Shown here in pieces: positions 30,525 through 39,905 of a stretch of DNA of 64,000 nt (positions are counted from its first letter, which is position 1; the number at the start of each line of letters is the position of its first letter). The notes beneath the pieces are model-generated. The model saw only the letters and a program-made list of their open reading frames with translations. It was not told where the DNA came from and made no database searches. The stretch covers positions 62,001 through 126,000 of the forward strand of contig NZ_JACHHX010000006.1 in assembly GCF_014202935.1 (NCBI RefSeq), written 5' to 3'. The DNA comes from Rehaibacterium terrae. GTDB taxonomy: Bacteria > Pseudomonadota > Gammaproteobacteria > Xanthomonadales > Xanthomonadaceae. A program made the position numbers and the translations under genes.

Positions 30525-30578
30525 CGCCAGGCCTCGGACTTCGGGGATCCGCAGAAGCGGCCGGAGCCGCCCGCGGGA

Positions 30579-31826
30579 TCACAGCACCGCCCTCAGTACG
30601 AAGAAGAACACCACTGCCAGCAGCGCGCCGGCCGGGACGGTGACGATCCAGGACAGGAAGATATCGCGGATCACGTACAGGTTGATCGCCGAGATGCCGC
30701 GCGCCAGGCCGACGCCCAGCACCGCGCCGACCAGCGTGTGCGTGGTCGAGATCGGCAGGCCGGTGCCCGAGGCCACCACGATGGTCGTGGCCGCCGACAG
30801 CTCGGCGGCGAAGCCGCGACTCGGGGTGAGCGCGGTGATCTTCTCGCCGACCGTGCGCATCACCTTGCGTCCGTAGGTGGCCAGGCCGAGCACGATGCCG
30901 CCACCACCGAGCAGCAGGATCAGCGGCGAGACGGTCGCACGCTGCTCGACCATGCCGGTGGTCGCCACCGAAATCACCGCTGCCACCGGGCCGATGGCGT
31001 TGGCGACGTCGTTGGAGCCGTGGGCGAAGGCCATCGCGCAGGCCGTCACCACCATCAGCACGCCGAACACGCGCTCGACGGTGGCGTAGTGGAACTGGTG
31101 GTCGGCGCCGGGCTCGACCCGGATGCGGTCGATGATCAGCTTGCCGACGATGGCGACCACGATGCCGACCGTGACGGCGGAGAGGATCGTCTGGCTGGGC
31201 CCGAGCTTGAGGCCGACATGTTGCAGGCCCTTGATCAGCGTCACCAGGGTGATGTTGAAGGCGGTCAGGAACATGTAGACCGGCACCCAGCGGCGCGCCT
31301 GTCGCAGCGGGTCCTCGCGGTCGAAGATCAGCAGCTGCACGCTGCGGAAGATCATGAAGGCGATGGTGCCGGCCACCAGCGGCGACACCACCCAGCTCAT
31401 CACGATGGTGCCGACCTTGTTCCAGTGCACGTAGTCCATGCCCACGCCGACCGCGGCGAAGCCGACGATGGCGCCGACGATCGAGTGGGTGGTGGACACC
31501 GGCCAGCCCATGGCCGAAGCGAGATTGAGCCAGGCGGCCGCGGCCAGCAGCGAGGCCAGCATGCCGAAGATCAGCAGCTCGGGGTCGTCCACGAACAGGC
31601 TGGTGTCGACGATGCCGCTGCGGATGGTCGAGGTGACCGCGCCGCCGGCCAGTACCGCGCCGGCGAACTCGAAGACTGCGGCGATGATCAGCGCCTGCTT
31701 GAAGGAGATCGCCTTGGCGCCGGTGGAGGTGGCCATCGCGTTGGCCACGTCGTTGGCGCCCAGGGCCCAGGCCATGTACAGGCCGAAGATCGCCGCCAGG
31801 ACGATGTAGAGGGTCATCGTGTCCAT
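30579..31826 (-). CDS. pit: Low-affinity inorganic phosphate transporter
   Basis: 415-residue inner-membrane protein with about ten transmembrane helices. It carries the duplicated PHO4 signature, GANDVANAMATSTGAKA near the N-terminus and HGSNDVANAIGPVAAV in the second half. It imports metal-phosphate with protons. It starts three bases after the PhoU-like protein, so both are translated together. Confidence 0.94.
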   Translation of the reverse strand: MDTMTLYIVLAAIFGLYMAWALGANDVANAMATSTGAKAISFKQALIIAAVFEFAGAVLAGGAVTSTIRSGIVDTSLFVDDPELLIFGMLASLLAAAAWLNLASAMGWPVSTTHSIVGAIVGFAAVGVGMDYVHWNKVGTIVMSWVVSPLVAGTIAFMIFRSVQLLIFDREDPLRQARRWVPVYMFLTAFNITLVTLIKGLQHVGLKLGPSQTILSAVTVGIVVAIVGKLIIDRIRVEPGADHQFHYATVERVFGVLMVVTACAMAFAHGSNDVANAIGPVAAVISVATTGMVEQRATVSPLILLLGGGGIVLGLATYGRKVMRTVGEKITALTPSRGFAAELSAATTIVVASGTGLPISTTHTLVGAVLGVGLARGISAINLYVIRDIFLSWIVTVPAGALLAVVFFFVLRAVL

Positions 31827-31829
31827 GGA

Positions 31830-32507
31830 TCAGCGCGCCAGCATCCGGAGCAGGCGGCTGCCGACCCGCTGGGCGAAGTCGCCGACTTCGCCGATCCATT
31901 CGATCGCCTGGTACATGAACACCACGTCCACCGGCGGCAGCGATTTCTCCTGCGCGAACAGACGCGCGCGGACCTCGATCTGCAGGCGATCGGTGTCGTC
32001 CTCGATGGCGTCGAGCTGGTCGATCATCGACTCGACCAGCTTGGCCTCGGCGCCGCGGAAGCCGGTCTCGAACAGTTCGTCGAGCTCGTTGACGCTGCGC
32101 TCGGCCTGGTTCACCGCGTCGACGCAGCGGCTGACCAGGGCGGTCAGCGGCTCGGCCACGTCGGCCGGGAAGCTCATCCTGCGTCCGATCACCAGCCCGG
32201 ACACGTCCTTGGCGGTGTTGGCGACGCGGTCCTGGATCATCAGCAGGTCGAGCAGGTCGGCGCGCGGTACCGGCATCCACAACCCGCCGGGCATGTTCAG
32301 GCGGATCTGCTTCTTGAGCTCGTCGGCCTCGTGTTCGAGCTGCTGGATGCGCTCGCGGGCGGCGGCGGCCGACTCCCAGTCGCCGGCCAGCGCGGCCTGC
32401 AGGAACGGGACCAGCTCGCGCGCGCAGGCGGCGGCCTTGGCGATGTGGTTCTGCAACGGCCGCACGGGCGAGCGACCGAAGATGTTGGCGACGAAACTGC
32501 CGGCCAT
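31830..32507 (-). CDS. PhoU-like (DUF47/TIGR00153) protein, partner of Pit
   Basis: 225 residues, all-helical. N-terminal MAGSFVANIFGRSPVRPLQNHI and internal IQQLEHEADELKKQIRLNM are typical of the YkaA/TIGR00153 family found beside Pit transporters. They are thought to regulate Pit as PhoU regulates Pst (family knowledge). ATG 32507 is chosen because the extended frame adds only Arg-rich residues. Confidence 0.9.
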   Translation of the reverse strand: MAGSFVANIFGRSPVRPLQNHIAKAAACARELVPFLQAALAGDWESAAAARERIQQLEHEADELKKQIRLNMPGGLWMPVPRADLLDLLMIQDRVANTAKDVSGLVIGRRMSFPADVAEPLTALVSRCVDAVNQAERSVNELDELFETGFRGAEAKLVESMIDQLDAIEDDTDRLQIEVRARLFAQEKSLPPVDVVFMYQAIEWIGEVGDFAQRVGSRLLRMLAR

Positions 32508-32632
32508 GCCGTACTTCCCCAGGCGGATGCGGCGTCGGGAGCGACGCCGGGACCGCAATTATCCGGGACAGGCGGGGACGGCGAAACCCCGGGCGAGGCC
32601 CGGAGCCTGTCGGACCGGGCCGGAGCGGCGGG

Positions 32633-33364
32633 CTACTCGCCCTTGCCGCCGGCGTCCGGGTTCATCGCCGGGTTGGCCTTGGGATGGCGCACGTCGCGGC
32701 CTTCGACCAGATAGAACACGTACTCGGCCACGTTCTTGGCGTGGTCGCCGATGCGCTCGAGCGCCTTGAGGGCGAACATGACGTGCACCGAAGCACCGAT
32801 CGAGCCCGGCTCCCTGGCCATCTGCGCCTTGAGATCGGCCAAGGCCGCGTCGTAGGCATCGTCGAGCCGGTCGTCCTCCTCGCCGACCTGGCGGGCGCGC
32901 TCCAGGTCCAGCCGCACCAGCGCGTCGAGCGCGCCGTGCAGCATGCTCAGCGCGTAGCGGGCGGTGGTGGAGACGTGGGCCAGCCCCGGCACGCCGCCGT
33001 GCTCCTCACGGCCCTCGTCGAGCCGGATCGCCGCCTTGGCGATCTTCTTGGCCTCGTCGCCGATGCGCTCCAGGTCGTTGACGGTCTTGGACAGCGTCAG
33101 CACGGTGCGCAGATCGACGCCGAGCGGCGTGCGCAGGGCGAGCAGCTGGGCGACCTCCTCGTCGGCGCGGATCTCCATCCGGTCGACATCGCGGTCGCGC
33201 TCGACGACCTCCAGGGCGACCGAGGGCTCGCCGCGCTCGAGCGCGCCGACCGCGCGCGAGACCTGGTCCTCGACCAGGCCGCCCATCTTGAGGACGAGGT
33301 CGCGCAGGGTGGCCAGCTCCTCGTCGAACTTCTTGAGGGTGTGGGCGCTGTGGGTGATCGACAT
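32633..33364 (-). CDS. phoU: Phosphate-specific transport system accessory protein PhoU
   Basis: 243 residues, two repeated three-helix bundles. MSITHSAHTLKKFDEELATL starts the protein; each repeat carries a metal-binding E/DxxxD stretch (IRADEEVAQLL, ALERIGDHAKNVAEYV). It connects PstSCAB with the PhoR sensor and represses the Pho regulon when phosphate is ample. It follows pstB by 19 bases. Confidence 0.96.
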   Translation of the reverse strand: MSITHSAHTLKKFDEELATLRDLVLKMGGLVEDQVSRAVGALERGEPSVALEVVERDRDVDRMEIRADEEVAQLLALRTPLGVDLRTVLTLSKTVNDLERIGDEAKKIAKAAIRLDEGREEHGGVPGLAHVSTTARYALSMLHGALDALVRLDLERARQVGEEDDRLDDAYDAALADLKAQMAREPGSIGASVHVMFALKALERIGDHAKNVAEYVFYLVEGRDVRHPKANPAMNPDAGGKGE

Positions 33365-33383
33365 GGTGGTCTGCCCTCCCGGC

Positions 33384-34160
33384 TCAGCCGAAGCGGCCGG
33401 TGATGTAGTTCTCGGTCTGTTCCTTGGCCGGCTTGGTGAAGATCTGCTCGGTCTCGCCGAACTCCACCAGTTCCCCAAGGTACATGAACGCGGTGTACTT
33501 CGACACGCGGCCGGCCTGCTGCATGTTGTGGGTGACGATCAGGATCGTCACCTGCCGCTTGAGCTCCATGATGAGCTCCTCGATGTTGGCCGTGGCGATC
33601 GGGTCCAGCGCCGAGGTCGGCTCGTCGAACAGCAGGATCTCCGGCTCGGTGGCCAGGGTGCGGGCGATGCACAACCGCTGCTGCTGACCGCCTGACAGGC
33701 TGGTCGCCAGCGAGTGCAGACGGTCCTTGACCTCGTCCCACAACGCGGCGTCGCGCAGCGCCTTCTCGACCTTCTCGGCCAGCACCGCCGGGCGCTTCTC
33801 GCCCATGATGCGCAGCCCGTAAGCCACGTTCTCGAAGATCGACTTCGGGAACGGATTGGGCTTCTGGAACACCATGCCGATGCGCATGCGCGTCTCGATC
33901 GGATCGACCGAGCTGTGCAGCAGGTTGACGTCGTCCGGAAACAGCCGGATCTCGCCCTCGTAGCGGCTGCCCGGATACAGGTCGTGCATCCGGTTGAAAC
34001 AGCGCAGCAGGGTGGACTTTCCGCAGCCGGACGGACCGATCAGCGCGGTCACTTCCTTCTCGGCGACCTTGAAGCTGACGTCCTTGAGCGCGCGGAAGTC
34101 GCCGTAATAGAAGTTGAGGTTGCGGACCTCGGCCTTGCAGGTAGCGTTGTGGGCAGTCAT
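33384..34160 (-). CDS. pstB: Phosphate ABC transporter ATP-binding protein
   Basis: 258 residues. Walker [18 protein letters not shown], signature [16 protein letters not shown], Walker [14 protein letters not shown], and H-loop [12 protein letters not shown]. The C-terminus [12 protein letters not shown] is typical of PstB. It powers the PstCA channel, encoded immediately upstream with four bases between. Confidence 0.98.
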   Translation of the reverse strand: MTAHNATCKAEVRNLNFYYGDFRALKDVSFKVAEKEVTALIGPSGCGKSTLLRCFNRMHDLYPGSRYEGEIRLFPDDVNLLHSSVDPIETRMRIGMVFQKPNPFPKSIFENVAYGLRIMGEKRPAVLAEKVEKALRDAALWDEVKDRLHSLATSLSGGQQQRLCIARTLATEPEILLFDEPTSALDPIATANIEELIMELKRQVTILIVTHNMQQAGRVSKYTAFMYLGELVEFGETEQIFTKPAKEQTENYITGRFG

Positions 34161-34164
34161 CGGG

Positions 34165-35085
34165 TCACCACTTGATGCGCTGGCGGGCGCGGTAGCGCAG
34201 CCAGATCGCGCAGGCGTTCATGAGCAGGGTCATCGCCACCAGCACCATGCCGGCGGCGGCGGCGTTGGCATGGAAGGCCGGATCCGGGCGCGAGACCCAG
34301 TTGAACATCTGGATCGGCATCACCGTGAACGGCGAGAACAGCCATTCGAAGTTGAGGAACGGCGGCGTGGCCGTGACCGGCGCCGGCGGCAGGAAGGCGA
34401 TGAAGGTCAACGCGCCGATGGTGATGATCGGTGCGGTCTCGCCGATCGCGCGCGACAGGCCGATGATCACGCCGGTGAGGATGCCTGCCGCCGAGTACGG
34501 CAGCACGTGGTTGCTCACCGTCTGCCACTTCGAGGCGCCCAGGCCGTAGCTGGCCTCGCGGATCGACTGCGGCACGGCGCGGATCGCCTCGCGGGTGGAG
34601 ACGATCACGATCGGCAGGATCAGCATCGCCAGGGTCAGGCCCGCGGTCAGGATGCTCTCGCCGAGGTTGAGCTGGTACACCAGCAGGCCGAGCGCGAGCA
34701 GGCCGTAGATGATCGAGGGCACGCCGGCCAGGTTGCTGACGTTGATCTCGATCAGCTCCGAGATCCGGTTCTTCGGCGCGTACTCCTCCAGCCATACGCC
34801 CGCGGCCACGCCGACCGGCACCGCCGCCAACGCGGTCACCAGCATCACCAGGAAGCTGCCGACCCAGGCCGACAGGATGCCGGCCTGCGCCGCGCGCCGC
34901 GACGGGAAGCTGGTGAAGAAATCGACGCTCAGCCGCCCCGCGCCATCGATCACCAGCTGCGCGAACAGGGCGGTGAGCACCAGCAGTGCGGCCAGCATGA
35001 CGATCAGGCCCAGCATCTCGAAGGCCATGTCCTTGAGCTTGTGGCGCCCGATCAGGGCGCGGATTTCTTCCGGTTTCAGCGCCAT
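34165..35085 (-). CDS. pstA: Phosphate ABC transporter permease PstA
   Basis: 306-residue inner-membrane permease with six predicted helices; the cytoplasmic coupling loop is [24 protein letters not shown]. It forms the channel with PstC and starts one base after the pstC stop. Confidence 0.96.
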   Translation of the reverse strand: MALKPEEIRALIGRHKLKDMAFEMLGLIVMLAALLVLTALFAQLVIDGAGRLSVDFFTSFPSRRAAQAGILSAWVGSFLVMLVTALAAVPVGVAAGVWLEEYAPKNRISELIEINVSNLAGVPSIIYGLLALGLLVYQLNLGESILTAGLTLAMLILPIVIVSTREAIRAVPQSIREASYGLGASKWQTVSNHVLPYSAAGILTGVIIGLSRAIGETAPIITIGALTFIAFLPPAPVTATPPFLNFEWLFSPFTVMPIQMFNWVSRPDPAFHANAAAAGMVLVAMTLLMNACAIWLRYRARQRIKW

Positions 35086-35086
35086 C

Positions 35087-36022
35087 TCAGTACGCCTCCC
35101 GCCAGCGCTTGCGGATCCAGTGGCCGATCAGGTTGAACACCAGGGTGATCACGAACAGGGTCAGGCCGGCGGCGAAGATGCTCTGGTAGCCGATCGAACC
35201 ATGCGGCAGGTCGCCCATCGCCACCTGCACGATGAAGGCGGTGATGGTCGCCGCTGCCTCGGTCGGGTTGAAGGTCAGGTTGGGCTGCTGGCCGGCGGCG
35301 ATGGCGACGACCATCGTCTCGCCGACCGCACGCGAGATGCCGAGGATGTACGAAGCGACGATGCCCGACAGCGCCGCCGGGGTGACCACCCGCACCGCGG
35401 TCTGGAAACGGCTGGCGCCCATGCCGTAGCTGGCCTCGCGCAGGTGCATCGGCACCGCGCGCATCGCGTCCTCGGACAGCGAGCTGATGTAGGGAATGAT
35501 CATGATGCCGATCACGATGCCCGGGCCGAGCATGTTGAAGCCGGGCAGGCCGGGGATGAACTTCTGCAGCAGTGGCGTGACGAACAGCAGCGCGAAGTAG
35601 CCGAACACCACCGTCGGCACGCCGGAGATCAGCTCCAGGATCGGCTTGACCACCTCGCGCACCCGCGGCCTGGCGAATTCGCTGAGGTAGATCGCGGTGA
35701 TCGTGCCCAGCGGCACGGCCACCAGCAGCGCGATCAGGCTGGTGGTCAGGGTGCCGGCCACCAGCGGCAGGATGCCGTAGCGGGCGTTCTCGAACAGCGG
35801 CGTCCACTGGGTGTCGGTCAGGAACGTCCACAGCGGGACGTGCTCGAAGAAGGCAGCCGACTCGTAGACCAGGATGATCACGATGGCCGCGGTGATCGCG
35901 ACCGCCGAGAATGCCGCCAGGAACAGCAGCGCCTCGATCGCCCGTTCGCGCAGCTTGCGCCACGGGCTGGGCACGAAACGGCGCGCCGGCGCGGCGACCT
36001 GACTGGAAGTTTGGTTGGACAT
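35087..36022 (-). CDS. pstC: Phosphate ABC transporter permease PstC
   Basis: 311-residue permease. The cytoplasmic N-terminus is followed by a first helix ALLFLAAFSAVAITAAIVIILVY; the coupling loop is EDAMRAVPMHLREASYGMGASRFQ, parallel to that of PstA. It lies 74 bases after pstS in the direction of transcription. Confidence 0.96.
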   Translation of the reverse strand: MSNQTSSQVAAPARRFVPSPWRKLRERAIEALLFLAAFSAVAITAAIVIILVYESAAFFEHVPLWTFLTDTQWTPLFENARYGILPLVAGTLTTSLIALLVAVPLGTITAIYLSEFARPRVREVVKPILELISGVPTVVFGYFALLFVTPLLQKFIPGLPGFNMLGPGIVIGIMIIPYISSLSEDAMRAVPMHLREASYGMGASRFQTAVRVVTPAALSGIVASYILGISRAVGETMVVAIAAGQQPNLTFNPTEAAATITAFIVQVAMGDLPHGSIGYQSIFAAGLTLFVITLVFNLIGHWIRKRWREAY

Positions 36023-36096
36023 CGGTTGGGGGATCCCCTGCGGCAGGACGCGGCACCCGAAGATGCCGCGTCCAGATGACCGTATTCCGTTCCGGC

Positions 36097-37095
<999 letters not shown>

Positions 37096-37182
37096 CGGAT
37101 GTTCTCCAGGGCAAACGGAAGGGAGTCTGCGGGGCGGCCCGCGCCGGACGGGTCCAGGCCGCGGAGAACAATATTTCAGTAA

Positions 37183-37201
37183 TGTTTCGGTTGTGTGACA
37201 G
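37183..37201 (-). promoter_or_regulatory. Pho-box-like site upstream of pstS
   Basis: On the minus strand the sequence reads CTGTCACACAACCGAAACA. The first half matches the PhoB half-site CTGTCA(T/C) perfectly; the second half is weak. The site is 88 bases before the pstS ATG and 66 bases before divergent exoD, and could control both. Confidence 0.55.
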
Positions 37202-37266
37202 CACACCGGACCGCGCCCAGCCCGGTTCAACCGGGGTAAAGAGCCGGCCGGACAGACTACCGGACC

Positions 37267-37872
37267 ATGCGCCCCCGCCACCCCACCACCCTGGACCTGC
37301 TGCGCGAAACCGCCCGTGGCGAACCCGCCGACAGCCTGGCACTGGCCGACCTGCTGCAACGTTTCCGCGAGCGGGCGTTCGGCGTGCTGCTGCTGGCCGC
37401 CACCCTGCCCGCCTTCATTCCGCTGCCGCTCGGCGTGGGCGCGATCGCCGGACCGCTGGTGATGCTCGTCGGCCTGCAGCTGCTGCTGGCCTTCCATCAG
37501 CCCTGGCTGCCACGCGGCCTGCGCACGCGGGGGCCGCAGCGCGAGACCGTGGCCCGCTTCCTGCGACGCAGCGAGCCGTTGCTGCGGCGACTGGAGCGTC
37601 TGGTGCGGCCGCGCTGGGAGGTGCTGGTCACCCACCCCCTCGCCCTGTGCCTGACCGGCGCCCTGCTGCTGGCGCTGGGCTTTCTGCTGGCGCTGCCGAT
37701 CCCGTTCACCAATTACCCCTTCGGCCTGCTGCTGTTGCTCTACAGCGTCGCCCTGATCGAGCGCGACGGGCTGTTGCTGAGCGTCGCCTGGCTGCTCGGC
37801 GGCGGGGTGATCGGCGTCTTCCTGCTGGCCTCGGAGGCGGCCGCGGGCTGGGTCGGACGGATGCTGGCCTGA
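37267..37872 (+). CDS. ExoD family exopolysaccharide synthesis protein
   Basis: 201-residue membrane protein with four to five hydrophobic segments. GVLLLAATLPAFIPLPLGVGAIAGPLVMLVGLQLLL is the ExoD core; the middle is basic (RRSEPLLRRLERLVRPRW). Rhizobial ExoD influences exopolysaccharide and alkali tolerance, but the biochemical role is not known. It is divergent from pstS. Confidence 0.88.
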   Translation: MRPRHPTTLDLLRETARGEPADSLALADLLQRFRERAFGVLLLAATLPAFIPLPLGVGAIAGPLVMLVGLQLLLAFHQPWLPRGLRTRGPQRETVARFLRRSEPLLRRLERLVRPRWEVLVTHPLALCLTGALLLALGFLLALPIPFTNYPFGLLLLLYSVALIERDGLLLSVAWLLGGGVIGVFLLASEAAAGWVGRMLA

Positions 37873-37874
37873 AG

Positions 37875-37928
37875 GGGACCCGGGTCCCGGGAAAGAGCCT
37901 CGAAAGATCGTCACCCCGGCGCGAGCCA
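37875..37928 (+). repeat. Composite intergenic repeat, copy 1
   Basis: It contains GGGACCCGGG and CGGGAAAGAGCCTCGAA followed by ATCGTCACCCCGGCGCGAGCC. The same order of blocks recurs after suhB at 44699-44775 (GGGACTCGGG, CGGGAAAGGGCATCGAA, ATCGTCATCCCG, GGCGCAAGCC). Confidence 0.75.
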
Positions 37929-38043
37929 GCGCCCCTCCCCCACCCGCCGAAGCCGGGGCGAGCCAGGCCAGGTCGGGCAAGTGCAATTCCTGTTGCGATG
38001 CACAACAATCAGCCGGTCGCCCCCATCACCGACCGCCCCGCGC

Positions 38044-39714
38044 ATGTGCTCGATCCTCGGCATCCTCGAACTCCAGACCGACCCCGTGCCGCTGCGCGCC
38101 CGCGCGCTGGAGCTGTCCCGGCGCATGCGCCACCGCGGCCCGGACTGGTCCGGCGTGTATGCCGACGGCCGCGCCATCCTGGTCCATGAGCGGCTGGCCA
38201 TCGTCGGCGTGGACAGTGGCGCGCAGCCGCTGCTCAGCCCCGACGGCAAGCAGGCGCTGGCGGTCAACGGCGAGATCTACAACCACCGTGTCCTGCGCGC
38301 CCGCTTCGAGGGCGAGTACGGCTTCCAGACCCACTCCGACTGCGAGGTGATCCTGCCGCTGTACCGCGAGCGCGGCGCCGGTTTCGTCGACGAACTGGAG
38401 GGCATGTTCGCCTTCGTGCTGTGGGACGCCGAGGCCGGCCGCTGGCTGGTGGCGCGCGACCCGATCGGCATCATTCCGCTCTATTTCGGTCGCGACGAAC
38501 ACGGCAACCTGTACTTCGCCTCCGAGCTGAAGGCGCTGGCCCCGGTCTGCCGCGAGGCGCAGGAATTCCCGCCCGGCCACGTCTGGGCCAGCGGCCAGCC
38601 CGAGCCGCAGCGCTACTACCGGCCCGACTGGCGCGAGTATGCGGCGGTCGCGGGTCGCCCGGCCGACCGCGCCACGCTGCGCAGCGCGCTGGAAGCGGCG
38701 GTGAAGAGCCACCTGATGAGCGACGTTCCCTATGGCGTGCTGCTGTCCGGCGGGCTGGATTCCTCGCTGATCGCCGCCATCGCCAAGAAATACTCGGCAC
38801 GCCGGGTCGAGGAGGACGGCAAGACCGAGGCCTGGTGGCCGCAGCTGCACAGCTTCGCCATCGGCCTGAAAGGCGCGCCCGACCTGAAGGCCGCGCGCGA
38901 GGTCGCCGCCCACATCGGCACCATCCACCACGAGCTGCATTTCACCGTGCAGGAGGGGCTGGACGCCCTGGACGACGTCATCCACCACCTGGAAACCTAC
39001 GACGTCACCACCGTGCGCGCCTCCACGCCGATGTACCTGATGGCGCGACGGATCCGCGCCATGGGCATCAAGATGGTGCTCTCCGGCGAAGGCTCGGACG
39101 AGCTGTTCGGCGGCTACCTGTACTTCCACAAGGCCCCCGATGCCCGTGCGCTGCACGAGGAGACGGTGCGCAAGCTCGACCAGCTGCACCTGTACGACTG
39201 CCTGCGCGCCAACAAGGCGATGGCGGCCTGGGGCGTGGAAGCGCGTGTGCCCTTCCTAGACCGCCGCTTCATCGATGTCGCGATGCGGCTGGACCCGGAA
39301 GCGAAGCTCTCGGGCAGCCAGCGCGGCCGGATCGAGAAGCAGCTCCTGCGCGAGGCCTTCGCCGGCTACCTGCCCGACAGCGTGCTGTGGCGGCAGAAGG
39401 AACAGTTCTCCGACGGCGTCGGCTACGCCTGGATCGATTCGCTCAAGGCGCATGCCGAGGCCAGGGTGAGCGACCGGCAGCTGGCCAATGCCGGCTACCG
39501 CTTCCCGCACAACACGCCGCAGACCAAGGAGGCGTACCTGTACCGGGAGATCTTCGAGCGCCACTTCCCGCAACCGTGGGCCGCGCAGTGCGTGCCGGGC
39601 GGCCCGTCGGTGGCCTGCTCCACCGCCGCCGCGCTGGAGTGGGACCCGTCGCTCAAGGCCGTGCTCGACCCGTCCGGCCGCGCGGTACGCAGCGTGCACC
39701 GGCAGGCCTACTGA
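38044..39714 (+). CDS. asnB: Asparagine synthetase B (glutamine-hydrolysing)
   Basis: 556 residues. The N-terminal glutaminase domain has the nucleophile Cys2 (MCSILGI), RMRHRGPDWSG and AVNGEIYNH. The C-terminal ATP-pyrophosphatase domain has the P-loop VLLSGGLDSSLIAAIA and LSGEGSDELFGGYLY. It makes asparagine from aspartate, glutamine and ATP. ATG 38044 is required to expose Cys2; a longer in-frame ORF from 37981 would hide it. Confidence 0.96.
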   Translation: MCSILGILELQTDPVPLRARALELSRRMRHRGPDWSGVYADGRAILVHERLAIVGVDSGAQPLLSPDGKQALAVNGEIYNHRVLRARFEGEYGFQTHSDCEVILPLYRERGAGFVDELEGMFAFVLWDAEAGRWLVARDPIGIIPLYFGRDEHGNLYFASELKALAPVCREAQEFPPGHVWASGQPEPQRYYRPDWREYAAVAGRPADRATLRSALEAAVKSHLMSDVPYGVLLSGGLDSSLIAAIAKKYSARRVEEDGKTEAWWPQLHSFAIGLKGAPDLKAAREVAAHIGTIHHELHFTVQEGLDALDDVIHHLETYDVTTVRASTPMYLMARRIRAMGIKMVLSGEGSDELFGGYLYFHKAPDARALHEETVRKLDQLHLYDCLRANKAMAAWGVEARVPFLDRRFIDVAMRLDPEAKLSGSQRGRIEKQLLREAFAGYLPDSVLWRQKEQFSDGVGYAWIDSLKAHAEARVSDRQLANAGYRFPHNTPQTKEAYLYREIFERHFPQPWAAQCVPGGPSVACSTAAALEWDPSLKAVLDPSGRAVRSVHRQAY

Positions 39715-39748
39715 GCCGCCTTTGAGCCGCCTTTCCCGGCACCGCCAC

Positions 39749-39866
39749 AAAGCCGAAAAGCACGCACGGAGGATGCGGAGAACAATCGGAGAAGGCGGAG
39801 ATGAGTCGATTGTCTCCGTTCTGCTCCTGTTGTTCTCTGCTTACTCCGTGCGTGCTTTGGCTCTTT
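39749..39866. repeat. Long imperfect inverted repeat between asnB and the GGDEF/EAL gene
   Basis: The left arm (39749 on) contains AAAGCACGCACGGAG and GGAGAACAA; the right arm ending at 39866 contains their reverse complements TTGTTCTC and CTCCGTGCGTGCTTT. About 50 bases pair on each side around a short centre, and the unit looks like a small non-coding mobile or palindromic element. It may also end both convergent transcripts. Confidence 0.8.
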
Positions 39867-39905
39867 CCGCTTTCCCGCCCTGCCTGCCCGCCGCGGAGCA
39901 ACCGC

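Noticed and set aside
37096-37986. Longer PstS start reaching to 37986
   Set aside because: The extension runs through the divergent exoD gene and the Pho-box region; MKLKNSLIALTAAAALAGC is a complete lipoprotein signal.
37981-38043. Longer AsnB start at 37981
   Set aside because: The glutaminase needs Cys at position 2, which only ATG 38044 provides.
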